Below, piece by piece: positions 9,405 through 18,495 of a stretch of DNA of 64,000 nt. Location of the stretch: NCBI GenBank assembly GCA_903859705.1, contig CAIONQ010000131.1:1-64000 (forward strand). The letters are read 5' to 3'. How positions within the stretch are numbered: position 1 is the stretch's first letter; each line of letters starts with the position of its first letter. The translations under genes were made by a program, and so were the position numbers. The stretch is from an uncultured Chthonomonas sp. (lineage in GTDB: Bacteria > Armatimonadota > Chthonomonadetes > Chthonomonadales > Chthonomonadaceae). The notes beneath the pieces are model-generated. The model saw only the letters and a program-made list of their open reading frames with translations. It made no database searches and was not told where the DNA came from.

Positions 9405-11663
9405 TTATTTATCGTGCGCCTTAAGCACTATTCGGCAATGCAACAGGTTTTCGAAGGGGCCGGGAGATGGGTTGGCAGAGTCTCGCCTGGTGCCAGCAAA
9501 ATCGTAATCGATGTGTATTTGCGAGGCATCTGCCTGTTCAAACGGCAGCTGAGGAATAAGGGCTATTCCCAGCAAACGGGTGTTAACAATCTTGCGCTGG
9601 CGTGATTCTTTCCATCCTGCATCCAGGGTGAGCTGAAGGGTGAACTCGGTGCCACTGCCCACAATACGCATTGCAATATCGGCATCAGAGATAAGCGGAT
9701 CGGCTTCAATTGCGCAAGGCTTTGCACCACGCAAATATACATTTCCGTCCATCGCCACTGGCAGCTTTGCCCCGTTGTACTGGCTAAGATCTACTGGCTG
9801 CATAAAAATATTGTTGTAGTACCGGTCATCCCCGCGCGGGTTATCATGCAGCCCGCCCAGCTCGGTAGAGTGGGATTTAAGATAAGGCGTAAGGCGGCCA
9901 TCGTAATGAAAGATGTTTATAGCGCCCGCGTAGAGGTTATGCACAAACGCCCCTCCGCGTGAGCAGCTCTGGAACGATGCTGCCGACAAAAACAGGTTGT
10001 TATCCACAACAAATGGTCCGTGATCTACCTCGGTGAAAACATCCAGCGCATTGTGATGGAAGGTGTTGCCAGATACCCTTGTGCCCTGCGCCATCCAATC
10101 CAGCCAGAGCCCCAGGCACGTTCTGAAAATGTGATTGCCTTTAATCACGGTATCTATGGCGCCATGAAATTTAATGCCCGCCATTTCGGCACCCGTGAAC
10201 AGGCGGCGCACATGAATATCGTGTATGGTGTTGCCGCTAATGGTGCTAAAAGCCGCTCCCAGGCTGCCAACAATGCCTGCCTGTTCGCAATGAGATACCT
10301 CATTGTTCCTAACAATGTGGTGGCCAATGGTATCCCGGTTCCAGCCATCTATTAGCCCGCGATGAATGGTCTCTACATAGCCTTCTGCAGAATCTGCAGA
10401 TTTGTTATCCCACGCATCTCCATACTTTCCAAGCGATATGCCGGAACATACAGAGTGGCTAACCTGGTTGTTTTCAATAATCCAGCCTTTGCTCCAGTGC
10501 GGGCCAATAACGCCAATCTGCTCTGCTGTGGGTGGTGCCCAGGGGGTGGCGGCATCGCGCAGGATGAAGCCGCGAACAGTAATGAAGTTACGGCCGGGCT
10601 TATCCGGGTAGAACACCGTTCTGCGCACATTTATCTCAACATTCTCACGATTTGGGTTTACGCCGGGGAACTGCGCCCAGAGGGTTGTGCTGGTTTGGCC
10701 AACCTGCGAAAACCACAGTGGTGCGTTGAGGGCGGCGCGTTTTAGCGGCACAAACACCAGGCACAAATTAGTTGGGCCGCTAAGTGGTTTGGTGCGTATG
10801 CGGTAGGTTTCCCAGGTTTGCCAACCGCCCGTGTTCGGCACATCTACGCTGCCAAGCAGAGGGCCAGTTGCACTGTCTTGGTGAACCTCAATACCGCCGC
10901 CCTCGGATGCAGCAGCAACACGCACCTCAATCTCGGAGCAGCGCTTACCGCAATCCACGGCAGTATAGGTTAACCAATCTTGCCTGCGGATAAAGCCAAC
11001 ACACTCGCCACCCTCCCCACATGGCGCATTTTGCGTTCCCAGCTTTGCGCTCATCTGAGCCGCCGGGATGCGTTTTGCAGACGTTATGTGTGGGCGCAGC
11101 CACGCAATGTTGATGAGGTATTCATCCCCGCCCTGGCGGGATTGGGTGGCAGTATTGGTGTTCGTAAGCTCCGCCAGGCTGGCGGCTTCAATTAACCAGT
11201 TGCCATTCAGATAAACGGCCCCTGTGTGGTGCACCCGCCCCAGTGGCGAAAACCAGTCTCCATGGATCTCATCGGAATAGGGGTTGAACTCTCCGAATAC
11301 GGTGTTGGGCACCTCGGTTTTCCACAGGTTATCGGTTACGTTGGCCCAGTTACCCACTGGCTCCGAGCCTTTGATTTCAACGTGCTCTCCCTTTGCTGCC
11401 TGGTAAACAATTCTGGCCGATTCGGAGGTGCCACCACGCGGTGGATTTACACGCTCGCGGTATGTTCCCGCGTGAACTGTGATGGTATCGCCGGGCTGTG
11501 CAAGCTCGGCGGCATGCTGAATAGTTCGCACGGGCAGCGCGCGTGTGCCTGGGCTGGAATCAGTGCCAGTTACTGCTACATGAAACTCGGAGGCAAGGGC
11601 CTGTGGCCCCAGCGCCAGAATGGTAAACACGCTTAAAACCACACTCATTAAGAAACATCTCAT
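9405..11663 (-). CDS. secreted right-handed beta-helix protein with CBM6-like insert
   Basis: A 752-residue protein with a clear signal peptide (MSVVLSVFTILALGPQALAS). Residues 25-100 (VRTIQHAAELAQPGDTITVHAGTYRERV) are the standard opening of DUF1565-type beta-helix proteins such as pectate-lyase-like or GH141-like enzymes. Around residues 230-310 a CBM6-like jelly roll appears (WLTYTAVDCGKRC...GGWQTWETYRI). Repeats of the type NNQVSHS, RNNEVSHCEQAGIVG, GNTIHDIH and GNHIFRTC then build the helix. The likely role is binding and cleaving an acidic or branched polysaccharide at the cell surface; catalytic residues could not be assigned. The first ATG at 11663 has only a weak ribosome site, and the ATG at 11648 is an alternative. 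Confidence 0.8.
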   Translation of the reverse strand: MRCFLMSVVLSVFTILALGPQALASEFHVAVTGTDSSPGTRALPVRTIQHAAELAQPGDTITVHAGTYRERVNPPRGGTSESARIVYQAAKGEHVEIKGSEPVGNWANVTDNLWKTEVPNTVFGEFNPYSDEIHGDWFSPLGRVHHTGAVYLNGNWLIEAASLAELTNTNTATQSRQGGDEYLINIAWLRPHITSAKRIPAAQMSAKLGTQNAPCGEGGECVGFIRRQDWLTYTAVDCGKRCSEIEVRVAAASEGGGIEVHQDSATGPLLGSVDVPNTGGWQTWETYRIRTKPLSGPTNLCLVFVPLKRAALNAPLWFSQVGQTSTTLWAQFPGVNPNRENVEINVRRTVFYPDKPGRNFITVRGFILRDAATPWAPPTAEQIGVIGPHWSKGWIIENNQVSHSVCSGISLGKYGDAWDNKSADSAEGYVETIHRGLIDGWNRDTIGHHIVRNNEVSHCEQAGIVGSLGAAFSTISGNTIHDIHVRRLFTGAEMAGIKFHGAIDTVIKGNHIFRTCLGLWLDWMAQGTRVSGNTFHHNALDVFTEVDHGPFVVDNNLFLSAASFQSCSRGGAFVHNLYAGAINIFHYDGRLTPYLKSHSTELGGLHDNPRGDDRYYNNIFMQPVDLSQYNGAKLPVAMDGNVYLRGAKPCAIEADPLISDADIAMRIVGSGTEFTLQLTLDAGWKESRQRKIVNTRLLGIALIPQLPFEQADASQIHIDYDFAGTRRDSANPSPGPFENLLHCRIVLKAHDK

Positions 11664-12014
11664 GCCTCAACCATCCTGTCCGCAAGTGCCGTTGCTATAC
11701 GCCAGTAAATGGCGCCGCCTTGCTAAGGACTTAAGCCTCGTCGCCCTGCAAATCCTGCGTAGTAAGGGCCTGAGCGGGCGTGTGCCAAATAGGTGCGTGG
11801 GTGAGGGTGGGAGGAAGTTAGGAGGCTTCGCCTGAGGAGGCCGCTACGCTCAGGTAGGCCGCTTCGCCTGGTTAGGGCTCCTCGCGACAAAGGGAGTCCA
11901 CGGCTCCTAAACGTGTCTACCGGGTATAACGGCAGGGAACTTGCCAGCGACCAGAATAAGAAATTTCAAGCTGAGAACTGCAATCCGTAAAGCCATCCAA
12001 CCTATTCCGTTCCA
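11664..12014. other. intergenic region with GGAGGC/GGCCGC repeat cluster
   Basis: 351 bases without a gene. It presumably carries the promoter of the beta-helix gene and the end of the gene at 12015. The middle holds the repeated palindromic units described at 11821-11871. Nothing else recognised. Confidence 0.5.
11821..11871. repeat. short intergenic palindromic repeat cluster
   Basis: Three related units follow each other: GGAGGCTTCGCCTG (11821-11834), AGGAGGCCGCTACGCTC and AGGTAGGCCGCTTCGCCTGG. The first and last form AGGC-TTCG-CCT-type mini-hairpins. CCTGAG (11831-11836) pairs with CTCAGG (11849-11854). The pattern resembles dispersed intergenic palindromic elements of other bacterial genomes. 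Only this copy is seen in the window. Confidence 0.55.
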
Positions 12015-12392
12015 TTACGGCATTGTCTGTATGTATGAGCCTGTGCAACGGCCATCTTTATCGATGGATACCCAGATGGAAGATATTCTTGCTGCATTAA
12101 GCGGCGTCTCTGCCTGATAGCTGTCAAAATTGAGAGCATGTCCGCCCTTTGCAACCGCAAGGTTGGCAGCTTCCGGCACGTTATCCGCCTCGTAGGTTCT
12201 AACTTCTAGACTATGAGGTATCCGGGCAAGAAGCTCCTTCTCAGGGGTGCCCGGCGTGAGTGCCATCAGGATATTCACCCGTCGTTCGAGCGTATCTATC
12301 TGGAATTTCGCTTTGATGAGTCCTATGGCAAGAATTGCGATAACAACACCCACAAGTACTTTAACAGCATATTCGCTTCGCTTTTGAGTCAT
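12015..12392 (-). CDS. small membrane-anchored protein of unknown function
   Basis: 125 residues from the ATG at 12392, with GAGGAG 7 bases upstream. Residues 9-27 (VKVLVGVVIAILAIGLIKA) form one N-terminal membrane helix. The rest is a small soluble domain (TPGTPEKELLARIPHSLEVRTY...ISSIWVSIDKDGRCTGSYI), so the domain is probably outside the cytoplasm. No family recognised. It stands alone between two long intergenic stretches. Confidence 0.6.
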   Translation of the reverse strand: MTQKRSEYAVKVLVGVVIAILAIGLIKAKFQIDTLERRVNILMALTPGTPEKELLARIPHSLEVRTYEADNVPEAANLAVAKGGHALNFDSYQAETPLNAARISSIWVSIDKDGRCTGSYIQTMP

Positions 12393-12769
12393 GGGATCTC
12401 CTCAAGGTACCGCCGCAGAAAACGTATGCCTGCATTTCACTGGTTAAAGTGGTGCACGGGCCAAAAACATTTTAGCCTTGAAATAGCCTTTTATGGCGCC
12501 TGCTCATCAAGTGCTAAAGCAGTACTCTTCCTACCCACCACAGCACACGGCTGCACCATAACCCGTAAGTTAATTTTGGCGCATGGTTCTCTTCCTACAC
12601 TCCGTTCACTTAATTGTAATTAATTTGCTTGCACGGTAAGCAGGAAATATCACAGCTTCAGGCGGATTTTATAAGCGCTGTTGGGCTTTGCCCCACGCCA
12701 CCACGCAGCGAGTGATCGCTGCAGTCCGCCGGATCCATCATTCCACTTATTCCCTTCAGGAGAAATAGC
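12393..12769. other. divergent intergenic region
   Basis: 377 bases between divergent genes. It should hold promoters for both. An AT-rich stretch around 12600-12640 (cttaattgtaattaatttgc) is a plausible promoter area for the plus-strand lipoprotein gene, but no -35/-10 pair is convincing. No gene seen. Confidence 0.5.
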
Positions 12770-14341
12770 GTGCAACAGGTTTCTATTGGCCGTGTGCTTG
12801 GTGCATACGGTAGAATTGCCGCAGGCATGGTTGCAGCCTCTGCGGCTGCACTCAGCATTGGGTGTGGAGGCGGCGGCGGGGGCGGCAGCATCGCCAACCA
12901 GCCGTTTTGGGCAGGCTATGGCCGCTCGGCCCAGCATACCGCGATTTCAGATGTAAGCACCGTTCCGCTTACGAAAGTTAAGTGGACGCACACCGTGGAT
13001 GCAACCAACCCCACAGGTACCATTTACATTCACTATGGCTCCCCTTCTATCACCCGCGCAAACACCATTATTGTGCCCGTGAGAACTGGGGCCAGCAGTT
13101 TCCGGTTTGATGCCCTCGCAGGCGCAACGGGCACCCAGCTCTGGACAACCGATACAGACTACATTGTTGCCCCGCACGATTGGGTTCCGAGCTGCTCTGG
13201 TGTAATTTCGCCCTCTGGCCGCTTTTACTACCCGGGCGCGGGTGGCACCATTTTGTACCGCGATGCTCCCGATAGCGCAACGCCGCCAACCAATGGCACG
13301 GGCCGCATTGTCTTTTACGGCACAGCAAACTATGCAGGTGCCAACATTGCAACCTACAATGCAAACCTGTATATCAACACACCAATCACTGCCGATTCTG
13401 CAGGCAACATCTATTTTGGCGTAATGTCCACCGGGGCCACCCCCACCAACACCGCCAGCTCTATCGTGAAAATCGATAAAATGGGCGTGGCCACAGCCGT
13501 CTCCATCACCAGCCTCTCTGCCGATATGACCAAGATTGCCCACAACTGCGCCCCTGCAGTTAGCAACGATGGAACCCTGGTGTACTTCGGCATAAACAAC
13601 ACCAATGGTTCTGGCGCATCGGCCGGGTATCTGGTTGCTCTAAAAACCTCCAACCTGACCATTGCGGGCAAAATCAAGCTGAAAGATCCCAAGAGCGGCA
13701 ACGATGCTGGCGTTTATGATGCAGGCACCGCTTCACCCACCGTTGGCCCGGATGGTGATGTTTATTACGGCGTGCTGGAAAGCCCCTTTGGTGGCAACCA
13801 CGGCCGAGGTTTTATGCTGCACTACGATAGCCAGCTTGTAACCACCAAAACGCCGGCGGCATTTGGTTGGGACGATACTGCTTCCATAGTGCCCGCAACC
13901 ATGGTGCCCTCCTACAAAGGCGCATCCACCTACCTGCTTTGCATTAAGTACAACAACTATGCTGATGGCGGCGGCGATGGCCACAACCGTGTAGCAGTAG
14001 TAGATCCTGGCCAGTCTGCTGTAGAATCCATCTCCGGCGTTACCTGCATGGCCGAAGTGCTTACCGTGCTTGGCCCAACACCAGATAGCGGCTTCCCGGG
14101 AGTTCCCGGCGCAGTCCGTGAGTGGTGTATCAACAGTGCAGCGGTAGACCCTGGCACCAAATCCGTTATCATCAACTGTGAAGATGGCCACTGCTACCGA
14201 TGGAGCCTGGTAACAAACGCGCTAACCGAGGATGTTTTCCTTGCTTCGCCAACAGCAGAAGCCTATACACCAACCCTTATTGGCCCGGATGGCACCAGCT
14301 ACGCAATCAATGATGCAACGCTGAACGCCGTGGGCAAGTAA
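12770..14341 (+). CDS. PQQ-like beta-propeller lipoprotein
   Basis: GTG start at 12770 with CAGGAG 7 bases upstream; 523 residues. The signal peptide ends in a lipobox (AAALSIGC) and the mature Cys is followed by GGGGGGGS, a flexible glycine linker typical of surface lipoproteins. The body consists of repeated blades such as FDALAGATGTQLWTTD, DSAGNIYFGVMS, SNDGTLVYFGINN and GPDGDVYYGVLES, as in PQQ-like or quinoprotein-type propellers. No enzyme residues are evident, so it is probably a binding or structural surface protein. A strong terminator follows at 14357-14394. Confidence 0.8.
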   Translation: MQQVSIGRVLGAYGRIAAGMVAASAAALSIGCGGGGGGGSIANQPFWAGYGRSAQHTAISDVSTVPLTKVKWTHTVDATNPTGTIYIHYGSPSITRANTIIVPVRTGASSFRFDALAGATGTQLWTTDTDYIVAPHDWVPSCSGVISPSGRFYYPGAGGTILYRDAPDSATPPTNGTGRIVFYGTANYAGANIATYNANLYINTPITADSAGNIYFGVMSTGATPTNTASSIVKIDKMGVATAVSITSLSADMTKIAHNCAPAVSNDGTLVYFGINNTNGSGASAGYLVALKTSNLTIAGKIKLKDPKSGNDAGVYDAGTASPTVGPDGDVYYGVLESPFGGNHGRGFMLHYDSQLVTTKTPAAFGWDDTASIVPATMVPSYKGASTYLLCIKYNNYADGGGDGHNRVAVVDPGQSAVESISGVTCMAEVLTVLGPTPDSGFPGVPGAVREWCINSAAVDPGTKSVIINCEDGHCYRWSLVTNALTEDVFLASPTAEAYTPTLIGPDGTSYAINDATLNAVGK

Positions 14342-14356
14342 TCCATAATTAGAAGT

Positions 14357-14394
14357 AAATGGCGGAGAGAACCCAGGTTCTCTCCGCCATTTTT
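14357..14394 (+). terminator. strong rho-independent terminator (convergent genes)
   Basis: ATGGCGGAGAGAACC (14359-14373) pairs perfectly with 14376-14390 across a two-base CA gap (loop of about four after fraying), followed by TTTT. It lies between the ends of the propeller gene and the minus-strand gene at 14442. The A-rich left flank lets it also work weakly in reverse. Confidence 0.9.
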
Positions 14395-14441
14395 AGTTTG
14401 GAGGCTTGTAATTAGCCAGCCTTTACGGATATTTGGTTCGA

Positions 14442-15299
14442 TCAGACAGAATCCCTGGACCAGATTTCGCCAGCCGGAATCCGCACCTTAAGATGGTTTT
14501 GCAAGGGCGGCAAAGGGCAAGTGGCGTGCGGCGTGAAGCCACAGGGCGGGGTGTATGCCTGATTAAAATCCAGCACGGTTTCTCCGTTCACTGGCAGGGG
14601 GGTATACAAAAACCGGCCGGGCGGATAACTGGTGTCCCCACAGGTTAGATCTTTGAAATTGATGAACAGCTCATCGCCGGCAAGTTGCACATCCAGGCTG
14701 CAGGCCACGCCATCTATCTCAAAGTGAAGTGATCCCGGGCAAGGCACTTCGGATTGTTCTCCAAGAACATTAATTATATTCAGCACTCTGCCCGGCTCAT
14801 ACTCGTGAAAACAGGCCACCACCCGGTAAGCCAGGCTGGCCGGGTACCAGCGATTGCCCTTAAACGCTGTTCTGGTTGTGGCTTCGTTGTTACAAACTCG
14901 GATGGCAAAGCGCCCACCGCGCACAATAACCGTAAACGAGATGGGGCCAATTTCTACACGATCTGCCGGCCCATCTGAATCCGATTTCAACGATACACTG
15001 TTTTCCAGGCTACCATCCCCGTTCCATGTGGCAGAAACGCCATCTGCCACTTTCAGTGCAACGGTTTCGCCATCAAAGGTGAGGGTGCCCGTAACCGCAG
15101 GGCACCATGGGCCGGGCAAAACAACATCCGATGCAGGATCAGAGCCCAGGCTGTTTTCGCCCTGCTTCAGCCAGAAGAGCCCCGCAAGGCTCAGCCAGTT
15201 GTAGGGTGCCCGCAGGCGTTCTTCCCGATCTCGCTGCCAGGCATGGGTTTCCTGTTCAAATGTTTGAAGGCCAGTTGCATCCACATCGGTAAGGGTCAA
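14442..15299 (-). CDS. DUF1684 protein
   Basis: The TTG at 15299 is the preferred start because GCAGGAGG sits 6 bases upstream; a TTG at 15317 would have this ribosome site inside the gene. The product has 285 residues. It opens with W(Q)RDREERLRAPYNWLSLAGLFWLKQGENSLGS and ends with NQAYTPPCGFTPHATCPLPPLQNHL..RIPAGE, both diagnostic of DUF1684. DUF1684 proteins have unknown activity; the conserved C-terminal Cys pair (PPC...ATC) suggests a structural or metal role. It is cytoplasmic, as there is no signal peptide. The minus-strand gene upstream (15383-16606) is probably in the same transcript. Confidence 0.85.
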   Translation of the reverse strand: MTLTDVDATGLQTFEQETHAWQRDREERLRAPYNWLSLAGLFWLKQGENSLGSDPASDVVLPGPWCPAVTGTLTFDGETVALKVADGVSATWNGDGSLENSVSLKSDSDGPADRVEIGPISFTVIVRGGRFAIRVCNNEATTRTAFKGNRWYPASLAYRVVACFHEYEPGRVLNIINVLGEQSEVPCPGSLHFEIDGVACSLDVQLAGDELFINFKDLTCGDTSYPPGRFLYTPLPVNGETVLDFNQAYTPPCGFTPHATCPLPPLQNHLKVRIPAGEIWSRDSV

Positions 15300-15382
15300 G
15301 CGAATCCTCCTGCACAAAACATAAGTAGTTCTGGGCTGTTTATACTACGCGCCAAAATTGGGCAAATTCTTCTGCTTCGGCT

Positions 15383-16606
15383 TCAGTAATCCCAGTCGTT
15401 CACGGGTACTGGCAGCCGAATTGCGTTATCCAGCTCTGCCAGAAGGCCAGGCGTTGCCTCAAGGTGCTCCGTGTGAGCTAGGCCTGTTGAAGGACGAACG
15501 CCCATCCAGAGCCGTGTAAACGGACCAACGCCCGTTTTGAGTGTCGGCAGCCCGGGCTCCGTGCCAGGTTCTGCGCTGCAGATTTCGCCAAGTTGAACCA
15601 CGTAGCTGCCCGCTACGCCATTCCACCCCTCCCGCCCATGCAGATACTTCTCAATAGGATCAGATAGCTCGAGATTAAACTTAAGTACGGTTCCGGGCAG
15701 GCGCAAAGCTGCCACACAGGCTGGAACATTACAGATACGATACTGAAATGCTGCCCGTGTTGAAATACCAGCAGAGAAATCACCCTTCGCTGAAATCTGC
15801 GCCTGTTTGAATGGCTGCTCCATCACATCCTGAATTAGCACCCCGGCTGGTTCGCGCATGCGCACGGCCCGAACCTGATCTCCAAAACTCCGCATTATGG
15901 ACATCAGCTCCCGAAACTGCTCCGGCGTGTGATAAACAAACCACTCTATGCGGTATGGGCCACGCTCGCCGCGCGCTCTGCACCAGAAGTGGTGCGTTAT
16001 CTCCCCGGTCTGTTCATCTCTGTAACCGAGGCCGAACCCGGTTTCGCCCTCGCGCATGTGGCCCCAGGAGCCAACTTCTGGATGAACCGTGCACTGCCCA
16101 TGATGCGCAGGGCGCCTGAGCCTTGCGGCATGCACGGCAGAGGAATCTTTAAGGGTGATTCGTGAGGGTACTCGATGGGAACCGGGCACATGAATCTGCT
16201 GGGGGTCAAAGGTTACTTCGTGCTCGTACCCGCCGGTGCCGAAGCCCAGTTTGTTATAAAACCCCTGATCAAATATCCCCAGCGAGGCAACAATTGCGCC
16301 GGCCTCTACATCCTCAGCAATGGTGTGCGCTGTGGTGCGCAGTGCCAGCCCCTGCTTGCGCGCAACGCGGCTGGTTGTAACGCCTGTTACCAGGGATGCC
16401 GGCAGATTGCTGTGCTGAATGGTAACAGTGCCGGGTGCGGTGCATACCATGCACTCTGCCTCGCCGTTCAACTCGCTTACCATGGTGCGCCCGGCATCCA
16501 CCCAGGCATCCACAATATCTTCTTTACCGGGGGATATCCAGCCTGTTTCCTGCCATATTCGGCGAGAAGCTTCTCGATCTCTGGCAGCATCAAAGTGTCT
16601 TAACAA
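15383..16606 (-). CDS. Eis-like GNAT N-acetyltransferase
   Basis: The start is set at the TTG at 16606: CAGGAG lies 8 bases upstream and the protein then begins with LLRHFDAARDREASRRIWQE, the usual opening of this family. It has 407 residues. The acetyl-CoA region reads VTGVTTSRVARKQGLALRTTAHTIAEDVEAGAIVASLGIFDQGFYNKLGFG (residues about 75-125), with the GFY..LGF motif. A second GNAT-like half follows, then a C-terminal SCP2-like domain (about 300-400). Proteins of this build (Eis, YitI-type) acetylate amines, including aminoglycosides in mycobacteria. The real substrate here is unknown. Confidence 0.8.
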   Translation of the reverse strand: MLRHFDAARDREASRRIWQETGWISPGKEDIVDAWVDAGRTMVSELNGEAECMVCTAPGTVTIQHSNLPASLVTGVTTSRVARKQGLALRTTAHTIAEDVEAGAIVASLGIFDQGFYNKLGFGTGGYEHEVTFDPQQIHVPGSHRVPSRITLKDSSAVHAARLRRPAHHGQCTVHPEVGSWGHMREGETGFGLGYRDEQTGEITHHFWCRARGERGPYRIEWFVYHTPEQFRELMSIMRSFGDQVRAVRMREPAGVLIQDVMEQPFKQAQISAKGDFSAGISTRAAFQYRICNVPACVAALRLPGTVLKFNLELSDPIEKYLHGREGWNGVAGSYVVQLGEICSAEPGTEPGLPTLKTGVGPFTRLWMGVRPSTGLAHTEHLEATPGLLAELDNAIRLPVPVNDWDY

Positions 16607-16752
16607 AGCATATGCTCCTGATGATTTTGTTGCAGATATTATGGCTGGAAAGCAGGCTATCATCGGACTCTTTCGATAATCAGCAGGAACCACGCAACAA
16701 ACGGAGAACCGTTCAGGGCATAACGCAATTGCTGAGGAGCCCGAGGAGCCTA

Positions 16753-17643
16753 ATGACCAGACGCCTATCATTGATTACCATCCTGATTTACCTTGTTGCC
16801 GCCACAACGTTGTGCCGCGCACAAGACGAGGCGGCGGGTCGCAGGCTGCTTACCACCGAATATGGAAACACACCTAACAGGATGGTGCTGATTGAGCCAG
16901 ATGGCCATATCTCCTGGGAGTACAAACCACCCTCAATCTGTGTGATTTTTCAGCCGCTGAAAAACGGCAACGTATTAATGGCTTGCGGGGGCAGCCCAAC
17001 CTTTGTTCAAGAGATAGACCACAACCAGAAGGTGGTGTGGAAATACACCAGCTCCTGCCCGCAGGTACTTGGCTGCGAACGCCTTAAAAATGGCAACACT
17101 CTTATTGCCGAACAGGGCCCACCGCGCGCTGTGGAGGTAAACAAGAAGGGCGAGGTTGTGCACATTACGCCACTCTCTACCTCGGAAAAGCCCTACCATC
17201 TGCAGGTACGCAACGTGCATAAGCTTGCGAATGGCAATATTCTTGCCGCTCATGAAGGCGAGGGCGCCGTGCGGGAAGTGGATATAAATGGCAAGTTAGT
17301 GTGGGAGTACCGGGGAGTAGAAAATACTGGCGATGCACAGCGGCTAAAGAATGGCCACACGCTCATCTCCTGCGGTACCCAGAAGCGCGTTATTGAGGTG
17401 GACAAAGCAGGCAAGATTGTGTGGGAATTCTCAGCAAAGGATGCCCCAGAATTGGGAATTGTTTGGGTTTCCAGCATTCAGCAGCTAAAGAATGGAAACC
17501 TGCTGGTGGGCAACTTTGTGCGTACGCATGAAGGGCAGGGAGTGCACGCCTTTGAGGTTACGCGAGACAAGAAGGTGGTGTGGACCTATGCCGATCATAC
17601 GGCGATCCGCTCTCTAACAACCGTGCGCGCGCTCGATGAATAG
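16753..17643 (+). CDS. secreted PQQ-like beta-propeller protein
   Basis: The ATG at 16753 follows GAGGAGCCTA and opens a signal peptide (LSLITILIYLVAATTLCRAQ). This gives 296 residues, with cleavage near residue 24. Six to seven blade repeats are visible through a recurring LKNGN(T/V)L motif: PLKNGNVLMACGG, RLKNGNTLIAEQG, KLANGNILAAHEG, RLKNGHTLISCG, QLKNGNLLVGNF. Each is followed by a V/I-W-E/K-Y/F strand (KVVWKY, KLVWEY, KIVWEF, KVVWTY). This is a small single-domain propeller of the arylsulfotransferase-like or PQQ-like class. No active site is seen. The region between it and the divergent acetyltransferase is only 146 bases. Confidence 0.8.
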   Translation: MTRRLSLITILIYLVAATTLCRAQDEAAGRRLLTTEYGNTPNRMVLIEPDGHISWEYKPPSICVIFQPLKNGNVLMACGGSPTFVQEIDHNQKVVWKYTSSCPQVLGCERLKNGNTLIAEQGPPRAVEVNKKGEVVHITPLSTSEKPYHLQVRNVHKLANGNILAAHEGEGAVREVDINGKLVWEYRGVENTGDAQRLKNGHTLISCGTQKRVIEVDKAGKIVWEFSAKDAPELGIVWVSSIQQLKNGNLLVGNFVRTHEGQGVHAFEVTRDKKVVWTYADHTAIRSLTTVRALDE

Positions 17644-17718
17644 CCCATCTCTAACAGAAGTGTAGAATATTATGAGGGTGCACTTACCGGCACCACATGC
17701 GTTTAACCGGAGAAGTAA

Positions 17719-18474
17719 ATGGCAGATCAGAGCGAATTTCCTGAGTCTCAGCGGGATGCAATTGAGGCCGCGTTACAAGCAACGGGTGCTGCGGGCGTTG
17801 TTGCACTTATAGCACAGTTCGGCACCATTGCAGAGCGCCGTGCTCTGTATGGCCTTGCCCGCAAAGTGCTGCTAAAACAAACTCCGGTAAGCCTGGATAC
17901 TATTATTACTGTGGCACAGGCTGCCATTGCAGATCTCATTGCAGAATCTGCTCAACAAGCAGACGCAGATGCCGCCAATGCACTCAAAGATGGCGCAAAT
18001 ATATTCTCCTACAACCTGAGTGCCGACCTGGCCCCCTGCTGGCCCGGCGATGATGTTGTGCGGGAAACCCGCCATTATGAGGTTGGCCTGGCCGCCGCGC
18101 AAGATTGCCTGAAATGGCGGCATGAGCTACATAAAGGCCCCTGGCCGTTTTCTATAGCGTGGTGGGCTGTGGGCGTGCATCAGCTGGGGCTGGGCAATAA
18201 TGCAGCGGCTATCGAGGGCTTCCTACAATCCTACCATCACGCTGAGCTGGTGGTGGCAGGCTCTGAAGCAGACCCTAACACAGATTTTGGATGCCTTGTT
18301 GCGGAAGGTTACCTTGGCCTGGCAGAGGAAGCGGCAGGTGTGGTGGGCGGTGCAGAGCGCTATGCAGCGGCCATTGCTAAGTTTGAAGCCGTGGCCGCCG
18401 GAGAGCCCGGCGAAGCCGTAGACGATGCGAAGTTCGGCATTTCTCAGCTGCAAACAATGAAATTTCGGCTGTAG
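17719..18474 (+). CDS. helical protein of unknown function
   Basis: 251 residues, ATG at 17719 with GGAGAAGTAA upstream. The sequence is Ala-rich and almost entirely helical, with TPR-like pairs near the end (AIEGFLQSYHHAELV; AAAIAKFEAVAAGEPGEAVDDAKFGI). No signal peptide or membrane segment. It sits 21 bases before the ankyrin gene on the same strand, so the two are probably co-translated partners. Family not recognised. Confidence 0.6.
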   Translation: MADQSEFPESQRDAIEAALQATGAAGVVALIAQFGTIAERRALYGLARKVLLKQTPVSLDTIITVAQAAIADLIAESAQQADADAANALKDGANIFSYNLSADLAPCWPGDDVVRETRHYEVGLAAAQDCLKWRHELHKGPWPFSIAWWAVGVHQLGLGNNAAAIEGFLQSYHHAELVVAGSEADPNTDFGCLVAEGYLGLAEEAAGVVGGAERYAAAIAKFEAVAAGEPGEAVDDAKFGISQLQTMKFRL

Positions 18475-18495
18475 TACAAGAAAAGGAGCAATGCA

